Below, piece by piece: positions 1-12,229 of a stretch of DNA of 64,000 bases. The stretch is from Apiosordaria backusii (Eukaryota > Ascomycota > Sordariomycetes > Sordariales > Lasiosphaeriaceae). Numbering within the stretch: position 1 is the stretch's first letter; every line of letters begins with the position of its first letter. The DNA is taken from assembly GCA_030549205.1 (NCBI GenBank), contig JAUKTV010000007.1:1828080-1892079 (forward strand), written 5' to 3'. Below the pieces are notes generated by a model. The model was not told the origin of the DNA, searched no databases, and worked only from the letters and a program-made list of their open reading frames with translations. A program made the position numbers and the translations under genes.

Positions 1-1
1 G

Positions 2-415
2 AGGCCGGCCAGTGTTAGGCCAGGGGCAGAGAGCATCAGGTATGAGGTGCCGGTTGCATATGAGAGACGGGTTGGGGGGCAAGTGGAGGAGTTTGTTCCG
101 TTGAGATCGGCGAGTGTGAGACCTGGAGCAGAGGCGGTGCGGTATGAGCCGTATGGTGGTAGCCGGGTTGAGTACGCCGCTCCGCCGCCGGTGCCTGCGT
201 ACGGGATGCAGCCGCCGCCGCGGTCTTACAGTGTGTTGCCGACAGAGAGGGTTGTTGAGAGGGGTTATAGCATCCAGCCAACTCAGCAAGGGGGTCAGGT
301 TCAGGGCCAGGCACCCGGGGGTTATTACTCACGGCAGGCGGCGAGAGATGATGATGAGGCTGTTTTCTTGGATCGCCCGCCTCCGCAGAGAGAGGTTTAT
401 CGGGATATGCGTTAG
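2..415 (+). CDS. 3' end of an unidentified protein-coding gene
   Basis: The frame is open from base 2 to a TAG at 413-415, so this is the C-terminal 137 codons of a gene that begins outside the window. The peptide is rich in Pro, Arg, Tyr and Gly and has no recognisable domain. It contains two imperfect copies of a 13-residue unit, ASVRPGAESIRYE (bases 11-49) and ASVRPGAEAVRYE (110-148), followed by a low-complexity stretch and an acidic/basic tail ending EVYRDMR. It resembles the disordered tail of a fungal nuclear or cytoskeletal protein, but I cannot name it. Codon use (G/C at third positions) and the lack of stops support a real reading frame. No intron signal is needed within the visible part. 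Confidence 0.6.
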   Translation, partial: RPASVRPGAESIRYEVPVAYERRVGGQVEEFVPLRSASVRPGAEAVRYEPYGGSRVEYAAPPPVPAYGMQPPPRSYSVLPTERVVERGYSIQPTQQGGQVQGQAPGGYYSRQAARDDDEAVFLDRPPPQREVYRDMR

Positions 416-1393
416 GGACGTAATAGCAATAGCAAGCTGAAACCTTGGGAGAAACGGAGGGAGATGCGGGAGGAGAGGGAGAGATTGGAAGGGGGAGAGG
501 GACGTAGCACCTACCAAATCAGTAAACGAGCAAGGCAGACGGAGAGGAGGAAGAGATTGCGAGAGGCTGCTGGGCAAGTGGTGAAGGTTGGGACATGATG
601 GGACCGGTGGTATATTGGAGGGGTGGTTGTTGGTGGTTGTTGTAGGGGCTATTGAACACTGGCTAGACAGTTGTGTATTGTGTATTATTTACATTCATGG
701 GGAAAAATTCGTTGGTTTCGAGGGGTGGAAAAGGCATAGCCATTAGTCAGGATGGGTAGGCATTACATGGCGTTTTTTGTGTCATGGCAGCAGCAGCGAT
801 GAGTTTGCATTGGGGTTAGCGATAGGGTTCGATTGGGACTTGAGCTATGGGGGACTGATAGACTGAGCATTGTTTTTCTTTGCATCACTACTGCTTTTTG
901 ATAGCGTAATTCTCTGCGGGCTGTTTTTGATGCAGATAGACTGGAGCGTTCTTTTCCCGAGTAGCTTCTGAAACCGTATCATCATGTGAAGAAGAGCCGA
1001 ATAGGAGCATCTCCATAGCGGTCTTGACACAGGTGTGCCATTTCTGCGTGAATGAATAGTGGTTGGCTGTTTAGGTGCCTGAGTTGTGGTGCTGGTGCTG
1101 ATTATTACAAATGCGAATGAATGGGCACAGCACACATGGGCATTTTCTCGGTTCGAGTTCCTCTAATCGTGCCCCTCGGGAGGCACAACACTTGATAGGT
1201 AATGCTCGGGACAAGTTACATACTTCACTCAGGGCGGCGGGCTTGAGTTTCAGGAGCAGGGCATAGGCATATATGCAGGTGGTTTAAGGCAAGTCTATTC
1301 ACCGCTGTAGGTACAGTCATAGAAAGCCGGCGAGGCTAGCAGAGCATGCAAATAGATGGGTCGATTTTGAGACATTGAGGTGAGATGTTTGCA

Positions 1394-1432
<39 letters not shown>

Positions 1433-3449
1433 CAGGAACGGTCAACGGGCGATGGAATGAGGGGCTTGGAGCCTTTGAACCTTGAAGTATCTTGGCACCA
1501 AACCTTTGCAGTCCTCGTGATGGTTGAGAGACTTGGTGGTTGCTGGGACCTCTGACCGCAACATTGAGAAGCTTGTGAGAGAGAGGGGACAAAAAAGACA
1601 AAAAGGCGGTGCTGACTGTGTCAGCCAACGGTGGGATGAGAGGTGTATATCGAAGTATGGTACTGCTGTATATGTAAGGATAGGTATGGAAGGGCGATAA
1701 ATCACGGGATAAAGAGTGCCCTGGGTGGGGGGCCATAAAGGACCTCCTTTTTTTTACCCTTCTAAACATCCATGGAAACGGGCTGTACACTACGGGGAAA
1801 ACGGGAGCCGGGGGGTTTGGAGGGGCCGAACCTAAGGAGGTGCCGAAGGGGCCGGGAATTTGAAGTTGATCATCCAACTTGCTATATATTTGCATTGGCA
1901 TTTGCAAGAGGTTTGCAAAAAGGTAATGACTTGGCGAGGACATAGCATAAGAATCATGAAAATGAAACAAAGCATTATTTGTTGTCAGCGTCGGGTTTTT
2001 TGACAATTTTGGAACGTTCTGTGCCGCAGTTGAGGTGTGTTCGGTTCAAAAGCAAATGGCAAGCAAATGGGAAAGTTGGGGGAGCACAACGTCACCAGGC
2101 TGGCAAGTGGCTCCACCTGTCGTGAGCTTTCACGAGGTGTGCACAGCTCTCGCGGTAGACGTGGAGACTAGACAGACCACCTGGTGCCAGGTCCTTGTTA
2201 TGACGCGTCCAAGTTTTGTTGTCATTTGCCAGACCGGATGAAAATAACTGAGCAGTGCTGGGATAGATGGAAAGGTGGTCTCTTATTTCAGACTTGGAGG
2301 ATGTTTCAGGGCGGGTTTTCATTTCCAGGTAGGACTTTGGACATGATTCAGTGCAATATTGAGAGCTGGAAGGGCCTAGTGCGAAAGGCATAAAACTCTC
2401 CGAACGGGTTGGCAGTTTGGTTAATAAAGGTACCGTAGATAGTTGGGTGGTAGTAGGCCCGGCTGCAAAGGTAAAATATATGCATGAGGGGGAAAGGGTG
2501 GGATTGAGCATGTTTATGGTATTTGGATTTACCATTGTTGTTGTGCAGTGCCTCGAGCTAGCGGTCTCCATAGCAGAGAGATGAAACTGGACAGTGAGAC
2601 ATGGCCATTCATTCATTGCTTTCTTTGTGTGATGTGTTATTTTGAGCCGGATCAGAACTGGCTGGCTTGGAATGCCTCTTGCTGAGAAGAGCTTCCCCTT
2701 CCCCTCAAGCGGCAAATTCCACAAGCACAAGACTTGGGGCTGAAGCTGAAGATAATCAGCAGAGAGGCAGTAGTCGACGTTGGCTACCTAGTAGTGGAGG
2801 TCCATCAAACCGCAGTAGTTCGTGGCCGCGGACGCAGGAGGTTGCCGGTTCTTGAATTGCCCTGGCCAGTGAAGACTCCCAGACAGGCCGGGGCCAAGCA
2901 CACCAAGCCAAAAAGCCAGCGGTCACTGCAACGTTAGGGGGAGGGCACGGACCAGCGGGCTCCCACGGTGCAGAGCGGGCCCGTGGGGACCTCCAGATCT
3001 GCTTGGATGGCCCATGCTCCACTCTTGCTCACTGCCTCAGTCAGTCCAACAGCTTCCATCTGCCAATCCCTCGACCGACACGACAAGTCTTCGTTCCTCC
3101 ACCTCTTCCCCTCCCCCCAGCCCAGGTCGATACTCCCAAACATTGGCAGGAAGGTCAGGAGCACACGACAACACTTCCACCCCTTCTCTTTTGTTCCTTT
3201 TTCAACAGCGGCCCCTTTGAAGATACCCAAGATACCCTTTTTCGCCGCATTTCTCTTTCCACTCCTTTTAGCCCCAATTGCCCTCGACAAGGACCAGACG
3301 CCGCCTCCGCCGCTCCCGTCTGCCTCTCCCTCTCTGTCTGTCTATCTGTCTGCCTCCCTCGACTCCCCCTTCCCCCCGTCCCAAACACCACCAGCCCTGG
3401 CACCCGCCTTTTATTTCCACGCTCAACGAGCAGCGAGCATTGAGTCATC
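416..3449. other. Intergenic region and leader of the KH-domain gene
   Basis: I see no supportable gene in these 3 kb. The left part is the 3' UTR of the preceding gene. An open frame on the minus strand (1317-2006) depends on a microsatellite and is not convincing. The last ~450 bases (3001-3449) are pyrimidine-rich (many CCTC/CTCC runs), typical of a fungal promoter and 5' UTR. They contain several upstream ATGs, so the leader either carries uORFs or is spliced. Confidence 0.6.
1394..1432. repeat. (TTG)n microsatellite
   Basis: About 13 uninterrupted TTG triplets (39 bases). It is non-coding in any supported model. On the minus strand it reads as poly-Asn within a spurious open frame. Confidence 0.9.
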
Positions 3450-6400
3450 ATGAATAAAATAACAAGCATGCGTCACTGGCCAGCGACCAACTTTGGCATC
3501 TCGCGGGGGAACATGGCTGCTATGCAGGCCATGAACAACCGTCGAGACGTCACAACACAGGGGCCACCCCCGATACCCGCACCCCAGCTCCCCATCGCCG
3601 AGTCCCCCATCTACTATGCCTTCAACGTCCCCTTCGCCTCCGATCTCGCCGGCCCAGACACCGAAGACATCCTCCACGCCACCACCGATGCTGTGCTCCG
3701 CTGGACACATCCCGCCGAGGCCCCCGACGATGTCCCCGTTCACGCCCTTCATGTCCACGTTATGAACCTCGAGGGCCTCCGTCAGCTTTGCCACAGCATC
3801 ACCCACAACAACCTGCCCATCGAGGCCCATGTCATTTCGGGCACTCCTAAGAATGCCCGTGGCCTCGTTACGACTGTGTGCTTGTCCGGTCCCGCCGAGC
3901 TGGTGTATCAAACACGCGAGGCTATTCTGAACAAAACACCCATTTCGCTAGTGCGTCATCTTCTGTGCAACCCGTACTTTTCCCGTTTCTTGTGTGTGCT
4001 AACTGTGTGCCAACAGCGTTGCACAACCGTTGATGTGGATGGGAATTTGGTTGCCAATCTTGCAGAAGGCGTTTTAAAGAAGTCAGTGACAGACTTCCTT
4101 GACGAGACCTCAAGATTTTGTGGCGTGGACATCTTCCTCCTCGGGCCCAAGCTTGCTCCGGTTGTCGACGGCTTGAATGGTGACGTGGAGCTCCGGAGAG
4201 ACCAGCGCTGGCGGGTAGCCATCTATGGCGACAACATGTCTGCGGAACATGCCAAGACCCGTGTCCTCATACACATTGACCAACTTGTAAGTTGCTTTTT
4301 TGATTTTTGTGCCGACATTTGATCTAACTCGGGAGATTGATTAGCTAGGGAGAATTGTTGATTCCATTCAGGTGGACTACAGCATCCAGCAAATCTTGAT
4401 TGGGCGCAACCGGAAGAATATCAAGCTGATCGAGTCATCAACTAACACGGCCATCTATTTTCCGCCGCCGTTCTTGAACTGCTACTCATACTGCCCACCC
4501 GGTGCAGCACGTCGGGGAGAGTCGGACGTCTTCATCACTGGCGAGAACTCCCAGGCTATTGAGCAGGCAAAGTACAAGATCCACGACTATCTCACGCGTA
4601 TTCGGCTCTTCGTCAAGGATGTTCAGATATCTCCTGCCAAGCTCGACAGTGTTCTGCTCACCCGTATGGACAAGGTGCGCAAGATCGCCGAGAACAACAA
4701 CACGCACATTGTCCCACCCAGTCTTGGATCCAGGAAAAACCTGGCTCGCTTTCAAGCTCAGGAAAACTTGCCTATTGAGCGCTCTGTCCGCGAGTTTATG
4801 GCCTTGATTGGGCAGTTCTACACCGCTACGTGGTGGATCTCCCATCCCGACGGCCGCCAGGCCCTGCCGACTCCCCTCGATATCCGGACTATGCTCAGCG
4901 ATATCTGCGCCAACTCGGAAGCTGATGTGACTTTTGACAAGATGTGCTTCACCATTACAGGCTCCGACGAGGCCGTCAAGGCTGCTCTGATGGTCATCCA
5001 TGAAATCAAATGGGTCAACCACTCCCAATACCAGATTCGAGTCAAGATCGAGCTCGCCAACGAACATAAGGAATTTGTGAGCGGAAAGAAGAATGGCAAG
5101 ATTAACAAGATTATGGGACAGAGCAACGTGCAGATCATGTTTGAGACGTTTGGCGAGTACAACTTCAACATTGAGGTGGTCACGCATTCATATGACGCCG
5201 TCAAGCACGGGCTGACGCTGGTGGAGCAAGAGATGCCGGCATCGATTTCCTTCCATGTCCCGGATCAATATCACAAACGCATCATCGGAATTGGCGGACA
5301 GCACATCCAACGCATCATGAAAAAATACTCGGTCTTTGTCAAGTTCTCCAACGCGATGGACAGAGGCAAGATGAATTTTTTTTTTGGGTTCCTATGCTGG
5401 ACTTTGACTGACACGCTTTTAGGCGGTCTCAGCCGAGAGGATGATGACAGCAGGGTTGACAACGTTATTTGCCGCACCCCGGCACGCAACGCCCAAAATC
5501 TTGAGCTCGTAAAGAGCGAGATTCTTGAGATGGTTGATAGGGTTGTAAGACGCCCTTCCCTAATGGTAGATCCCAGAAGCGCTAACATGAATTTCCCCGA
5601 TGAAGGACTCTGAATTTATGAATCAGACCGTCAAGATTGACCGGCTCTATCACCGTGAACTGCTTTCCAGGTTGCCCGAGATTGAAGAAATGGAAAAGAA
5701 GTGGAACTGCAAGATTGTTTTCCCCAGCACGGAGCAGGCAACTGATGAGCTCACTGTGTCCGGTCCCCAGTGGCTGGTACCCAAGTGTATTGATTCCTTT
5801 TTGGTGAGTGCTGTTTTCCTGTGTGGTTCCCTTAACGCTCTTGTCTTTCCAGTATGGCTAACATGGTGTGCTCAGGGCATGGTCCCGGATAAACACGAGG
5901 TGGTCATGGAGCGTACGGCTTCACTGATCAAGTTTTTGGAATCGCCGGAATTTGTGCAGAACATTGTTCCCAAGCTGAAGACGCAGTATGAAGTCGATGT
6001 GACGGTGCACGAGAATCCCGAGGAGCGGGCCTCCAATGGCAATCCTTCGGTCACCCTGCTCTGGCAGTTCACTCGCAACAACGCAGGCGGTGTCTCTGAT
6101 GCGATGGACTTCCTCCAGGGCGAGTTTGCCACCGCTGGAGTGGAGCCTGTCTTCATCAGAGGTGCTCTGTCTCGCCCCAAGCCGGACACATTCGAAGAGG
6201 CGCTGCCGTTCTTCGATTCCAAGCTGCTTCAGCACGCACCCGCGCCGGTGGCCACTGATTCTCCCACGAAGCCTTCCTTTGGCGAGGAGACCGCTCGGGA
6301 GCGGTCTAGCCTCCTCGAACGTCTTCGCAGGCCGGGAAGCGGCATGTCTTCGATCTCGTCTTTCCTGGACCGAAGAAAGAACAGCTCGCAGTCGGCCACC

Positions 6401-6709
6401 AGCTTTTTCAAGGGCTCCAGCAATGTGTCCAAGTCGTCACTCGTGTCAATCGAGTCGACCCGAAGCTTCAACGCGGACCGGAACCCCTGGAATGACAGCG
6501 GTGTCAACCTCGCGGACGACGAAACCGGCAGCCCCTGGCCCTCAGCCGTTCTTCACGGAAACGGCATTGGCAACAAGCTCGCCGTGCCTCATCATGGCGA
6601 CATGACACCTCGCCACGCCGCCCGTCAGTCTGCGGACAGCGGGCGTCCCTCCACCTCTCATTCAACAAATTCAGGATACCCCGGCCCTCATCCTGGGCCA
6701 TTTCGTTAA
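3450..6709 (+). CDS. Multi-KH-domain RNA-binding protein
   Basis: Six exons: 3450-3950, 4017-4286, 4372-5365, 5423-5544, 5606-5803, 5876-6709; phases agree throughout and give 972 residues. Introns end in CAG/TAG/AAG and most have CTAAC or CTGAC branch sites. Intron 3 appears to use a GC donor (GAG|GCAAGA), because no usable GT donor exists there. KH-like segments with GxxG-type loops are visible near residue 265 (IGRNRKNI), about 495 (GKKNGKINKIMG) and about 560 (IIGIGGQHIQRIM), with further KH-like folds before and after. The last ~200 residues are a Ser-rich disordered tail. Such proteins bind single-stranded RNA and act in mRNA localisation, translation or decay; the target here is unknown. 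The ATG at 3450 has A at -3. The ATGs at 3468 and 3513 are alternatives. Order and spacing resemble an uncharacterised fungal KH family (vigilin/Bicaudal-C-like), but orthology is inferred. Confidence 0.85.
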
Positions 6710-9700
6710 CGTTTTAACGTCTTCATGGTTGTGATTTCGCCAGATTTTAGACACGCATTGTTTGCTTTTTTCTCTGACGTGTGCGGCGAGGAAAAGAGAA
6801 ATACCCAATACCCCTTATGGCTGGATATACCCAATGGCGTAAAGTAAAATACCCTGGTAGTTGTGTTGCTTGCTCTTGTTCATTTGGTTGGTTGTCCGTG
6901 GATTTCCTTTTTCTTTCGTTGAATTTCTTTTCATTTCCGATTTCTTTTCATTCGCTATTCTTCTCAAGGAATTTTTCTTGCACTGTTAAGGAGACGAACT
7001 TGTTCGCATCCCTAGCATGAGAGGAGGGGGCGAGAATCGGAAAAGAACACGGGGCAAATTTCAGTTTCTTCTTTTGGTTTTTTGACGCATTATGATGTTT
7101 TTGTTCATTTCGGAGGAAGGAGGATGACAAACGAGCTTTTTTTGTTGATGCTCTCAGTTTTTTGATACCTGAAAAAGCAGTTTTATACCCGGGATGTGTG
7201 TGTTGTGAGGTGGACGAAGGATGGATGGATGGATGGATTGTAGAAAGGGACGGATACAGATGGATGAGGCTGGAAGAGAGATGATATGATACCACGTGGA
7301 TTGGACGGGAAGCAAAGGGGCCCGATGGTAGAAGAAGGGCCAGAGGATGGGGATGGGAAGTACGCGGAGGTGAGCGGGGAGGCGGGGAAGGGGTCAAGAG
7401 GGGGAAGGAAAGATGGGCCCCTTGAGCAAAATTTGAAGATGAAGAAGAATACAAGAAGATGAAATACCCCGATTTTGCGATTTCGTGTGTTTTCTTGGTG
7501 TGTTTGAGCGATGCTTGTTGCGTTGAACTGCCCTGTTTTGTTGGTTATTTCGGTCCTTGTTTTTTCTTCTGGGGGATTGGACTCGGGTTTCGAGTGAGGT
7601 TGTGTAAAGGATAGGACTTTTTCTCCAGGGGGGCCAAGTTGAAAAGGGGGTGACGGTTAGAGTGGAGGTAGATTGGGGGATTGGGTGCGGGTGCTCCAGT
7701 GTTTTTCTGTTGTTATGTGTTGGCAGTTGAGTTTTGCGTTTGCTCTTTTGATATGTTTTTGGACCCAGACTGGAAAGACTTGATTTATGTCACAATTTGT
7801 TATTATTCTTGCGAATTCTTTTGAGAGAGAAAAGATACCCTGATTTTGCTTGATACACAGATATGGCTTGTAGGCAATTGAAAGGAGGAACCTGCTTTGG
7901 TTAGGTACTGGGATGTTCTGGAGTGGTTGTTGTTTGCATTTCTGGGTTTATCGCAGATTTGTTTTGCTGGTGAGTATCGATGAGAGAAAGGGGTGGGTGG
8001 TGCGGATGTCATCGTCTGGGTCGGGTTAGTGTTGCTATTGACAGTCCTTGGGAGGTTTCCCTTCTGCTTGGGTAGTTGGCCTGGGAGTAGTTATGACGTT
8101 GAATACTATTGTGCCCTTTCCATTTTGCTTGCTCGACTACTCCTGAAGGCAGGTAGTAGAATATATTTCTAGAACTTATAGTACTGTTGTTGACGTTAGT
8201 GTTTACAGATGACGATGAAGGTGAACTGTTTGTCACCTGGTGTTGGCATATTGAGAGTATAGTCCCGAGACGTACCATCGTCCCATCCCAAGATAACAAC
8301 ACTGTTTATAACCGCAGATCTCTTAAGTAGTGTAGTGGTAGGTATTTATGAGTCCACTTCTATTTTCGAAAAGATATACCTGGTTCGGTAGTAGATCCCT
8401 CCTCTGCTCCTTCGCTTGTCCTAAGTAGTTATGGCTGTCACTTCCTTATCCCGCCATCCCCTTCCCCCTTCTTATTCACACCTCGTCCCTCATACTCTCA
8501 CGGTTCCTTTGCCACACATACCACATATCCATAGCTCTTTTCAATAAGGAAACAAGATTTCCATGTGGTATAGCGGTTAGCATACCTACCGCGTCGTGAC
8601 GGCATGGTTGTCGAAATTGTCGAGGAGAACCAGGTTCAAATCCCTCTCCTTTTTGCCCTCCCTCGTCTCTACTGTTCTTCCTTAGCGACAGAACGGCGGC
8701 TGCCACGGGGCCCCATTTAGACTTGATCGTATTTTAAAGAAATCTGTTATGCCGTCTGTTTTGCATTCGGAATGACAGTGAATCCCAGCCCTTTCTCACA
8801 CATGCCTCCTTTCCGTAAGACACGAATCTTTTTTCTACCAGGCAATCTCTCGAAGACAGAACAATTAGGTAGGTAGGCTGAAATCGATGATGTTTTCTCA
8901 CCCGTTCTGGCAAGCTCAGCCTGGCACCTCCTTCCCCCTTACGCTCTCATAGCTCCTTCCCCACCAACACTTCCAACCCACCTTCATTACCTGGTACCCT
9001 ACCTATCCTACCTTCCCCCTTCACCCTTCCCTCCTACACCCCTTCCCTCTAGATATAACACCTCCCCGCCGCTCTTTCTAACAATAATAACTACAACAAT
9101 AAAGAACAAACTCTATGTGGCAGTGATTAGTAGCATACCGGGGAACCCTTGCCTTCCCGTTCCCGGGTCGGTCTTCTCCCCCTTGGTGACTCAGTGATAA
9201 TCTTTTTGTTCGGTTCTTACCTCACTTTTGTCCCCCTTCTTGCCCCCCTTAGCTTCTAGGTAGGTATCTGCTTGTATACATGGCGTCTCTGTAAATGTCC
9301 AGATAACAGCCACCGACGCAAATATCTAAGGTAGACAGACATGTGAGGATTTACATAGTATGCCCTACTCTAACATCTCCAACACTGTAACTATCAGACT
9401 GCTGTCCAACCGCACAGCGCACAGCACACATTCAACAACACTAGACCCACGAACAACACACGAACAACACTAGACCCATGCCACACAAGCTAGACAGAAC
9501 AAGTTCAATAATTTTGCCCATTACCCCCTTCCCTCCCAACCCCCTCAAACGCCTTCAACCTAGCCTGGCTAGGTAAATAATAAATACCATGAACAAGAAA
9601 CCAAAATCCTGGAACTGATACACCTGCTGTAGTAGTTGAAATAGTCATCTCCTATCAATACACCTCACTCCCTCCGTTCTTTTCCCTCCCCCACTCCCCC

Positions 9701-9734
9701 CCCAACCTCCTTCCCCCTTTGCCTGACATCACGC
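6710..9734. other. Long intergenic region
   Basis: No protein gene is supportable. The first part is 3' UTR of the KH gene. GGAT repeats occur near 7220-7240. Bases 8800-9650 are C/T-rich with scattered TAGGTAGG motifs, and end in the 3' UTR of the minus-strand Yip1 gene. The only gene-like signals are tRNA-type A and B boxes near 8566 and 8633, annotated separately. A weaker A-box-like string lies near 9116. Confidence 0.6.
8560..8654 (+). tRNA. tRNA-like sequence, probably decayed
   Basis: An A-box (TGGTATAGCGG, 8566-8576) with a GTAT/ATAC D-stem is followed 57 bases later by a B-box (GGTTCAAATCC, 8633-8643) and a T-run at 8650-8654 that would stop RNA polymerase III. The T-stem pairs only at its inner two positions and I cannot form a 7-bp acceptor stem or assign an anticodon. 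It is therefore a tRNA relic, or an intron-containing tRNA that I fold wrongly. Confidence 0.35.
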
Positions 9735-10830
9735 TCACGAAATAAAACACAAACACCCCAACCCCAAATAAAACACCGCCAACGGATACACCGCCAACCC
9801 AACCCGATTCTTCACCACCCCACTTCCCCCCAGGATACTCACCCCCGCCGCCAAACTCCACCCCACCAACACAAGATACACCGGAATCCTCGCAATCCAG
9901 TTCAAGCTCAGCGCCGACAACAACGCGGCAATGACGAGAGGAAAAAGGGTGTACCCAATGATACACACACTTTGCGCAAACGATCTGTGATTTTTTTTTG
10001 TGTCAGCAATTCCCATCCCCCTTTTCCAAAACAAAACAAAAAAACCGCGAGGGACATACATATTCCCCCCCAACAACCGAATCTGCACCGTCACCACCCC
10101 CATCCCAACCCAAACCATCGCAAAAACACCCGAAAACACCACCTCCCTCTGCCTCTCCCTGCTCTTCAAGCTCAGCAGCGCGCTCAGCAGCAAGCAAAAC
10201 ACCAGCGGTCCCCACAGGTCCCAATCTCTCAGTCCAGAGCTCATGTAGTTGTTGCTCAGCAGTGAATCAGCATCCATCGCTCTTGATGCCAACCCGACAA
10301 TCTCCTCGCGGGCTTGCGCGAGGCGGAGGTTGCGCACATCTGACAGGGAGGGCATGGTCCCGCCAAAGATGTATTTGGGGTAGAGCACTTCTTTGAGTTT
10401 GGACCAGATGGCGGAGAGGTCGCGGAGGAGGGTGGTGGTGACGGGTTCGTCGATTGTGTTGAGGGGGGCGGGGCGGTCTTCCCCGGATAAGCCCCAGCGG
10501 GAGGAGAGGGCTGTTGCTGTGGAGTGCGTGGTGGAGGAGATGTTGCCTGAGGGGAGGGGGCGGGAGGAGGAGGAAGGGGCTAGGGGGTCGTCGAAGGAGT
10601 TGAGGTCGGCTTGGGGGGGTGGGGGTTAGCTGGGGGGACAATCAAAGGAGGTTTGATGAGGGAGGGACAGTGGGAGGGGATAGGGGCGGTAGAGAGAGGG
10701 GGGAAAGTGGGAGGAAGGGAAACAAACCATCATCGGGGTCAATCAAATCATTGATATCCTCGTCCGGATCGTTGTTTTCGAGGTCGACCTGGGGTGCGGA
10801 TTGGTAGTTTCTTCTGTTTGGAGCCGCCAT
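9735..10830 (-). CDS. Yip1-domain Golgi/ER membrane protein (YIPF6/Yip4-like)
   Basis: Three exons on the minus strand (10830-10728, 10609-10060, 9984-9735) give 300 residues. Intron 1 uses GTTTGT...AAG with a CTAAC branch; intron 2 uses GTATGT...CAG with CTGAC. The N-terminal ~110 residues are cytosolic and acidic (DEDINDLIDPDD). The Yip1 domain follows with five predicted membrane spans, starting at the DLWGPLVFC segment and including the family motif GGNISFAQSV...GYTLFPL created by splicing of intron 2. Yip1-family proteins bind Rab GTPases and work in ER-Golgi vesicle transport. The acidic N-terminus and spacing fit the Yip4/YIPF6 branch better than Yip1 or Yip5; this subfamily call is an inference. 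Confidence 0.9.
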
Positions 10831-12229
10831 TGTTTGTGTCTGTCTTTGGGCTCGCTCCCCTGTTCCTTTCTGGGGTTTTGGTGTTGTTTATCTTTTACTA
10901 TGCGGTTGTGTCTATTCGGAGTGGTCTGGGATTCAGATGCGCAATTGTTGTGATGTCGTTATTATTCGCTCTGCCTTTGTCGTGATTGTAAGTGTTGTAA
11001 GCTTCCCGCCGCGCAAGCAATTGCCAAACTGACTGACGTTGCCAGCAAAAGCACCAGGCCAGATTGTTAGTCCTGCTGCGCCAAGAAACAGGTACCTTGG
11101 GAGCTGTTAGTGTAGACCATGTGGGGCAGCCTCCAACGAGCTCCCCCTTGTTAGAAGTTGAAGCTTGGGCCCCGTTTTCCACCACCTTCCATCCCACCAC
11201 CCACTCCCTACCTGAGTTTCTAGGTCACGATGTTTACAAAACGGCAGCTTACATCCCAAGCCAGATCATGTGGTTCTATTCCTTAATTACCTCCAATTTT
11301 CTTCTATTTATGACCTTGTAACATCTAGAACATTTTATGTATAGGCTTGTTTATCCAGCATCGATTCTGCACCTCCCCATATTCCCCCCATTTACCGATC
11401 ATGCTCTCTGATCCTGTAGACCACATAGTCATGAATAACTCAAATGAATACTGTGTTTCTTCTCCCCGAGACCTAGTGGAGATAGTAATCAAGGATATCC
11501 CATCTGCCAGAGAAAAAACAAATTGATTGTCAAAGTTGTGTCTGTTGTGTGCAGGTGTTTGTGGCACACGATCGGAGGGATCGCGATTTATTAGGACCTC
11601 ACAGACTCAGAGTGAGAGTGTGTGTGTGTGTGTGAGGTGAGGGGGCAGGGCAGGGCAAGGCAGGGCGGGGAGATGGGCGGGGAGTTTTGTGTGACGGTCT
11701 CCTACTCTACGAGGTTGCCTCCGCTGCCCGCGTTGTTTGGTGCACAGCTTTGATGGTGAATCTATACAGTGGGTAGAAGTCTCGGGAGAATAGACAAACC
11801 CATCATCAACTGGCATATCTTTCCCCTTTCTCTCTTGTTGGGTGGTGTAAATTTGAGTCGTATCCATGCAGCTATCCATCTTTTCATGGTGATGGTATAT
11901 TAGGTATACTACAATTTTTGTAGCAAACTATAGATAGTAAACAAAATGCCTTCTTCCGCTCATCCCAAAATTCCAAAAGGGTATCATCTCTTGCCATGAA
12001 ATAACCAGAAAATATAGAGTATTAAAGTAATTTTTTTCTGTATCAATGCCCATGCCTTATGCAAACGTTGATGTGTGTGAACTAAGCCAAAAGTGCCATT
12101 AATATTTGAATAAAATGTTTCCCCCGCTCAGATTTTTTGTCTTGAAATATGCAAGCATGATTTTACTCCGTATGGCTGATAAATGTTCGTTCCCGAGATC
12201 CAAGCCATAGACACCTATAATGATGAAAA
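10831..12229. other. Intergenic region between two minus-strand genes
   Basis: Promoter of the Yip1-domain gene (just right of 10830) and 3' UTR of the PAS gene (left of 12230). No gene is seen. A (GT)n tract lies at 11617-11634 and bases 11880-12180 are AT-rich, as expected for fungal 3' UTR and terminator sequence. Confidence 0.6.
11617..11634. repeat. (GT)n microsatellite
   Basis: Nine GT units in a row, flanked by GA-rich sequence. Confidence 0.8.

Noticed and set aside
1149..1188. B-box-like GGTTCGAGTTCC with a GGGCA/TGCCC stem
   Set aside because: No A-box at tRNA distance and no cloverleaf can be drawn.
1317..2006. 229-codon open frame on the minus strand
   Set aside because: Its C-terminal part is translated (TTG)n microsatellite, the rest is low complexity, and there is no domain or splice logic.
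3003..3443. 146-codon open frame upstream of the KH gene
   Set aside because: Pro/Ser/Leu-rich translation of a pyrimidine tract; more likely leader or uORF than a protein gene.
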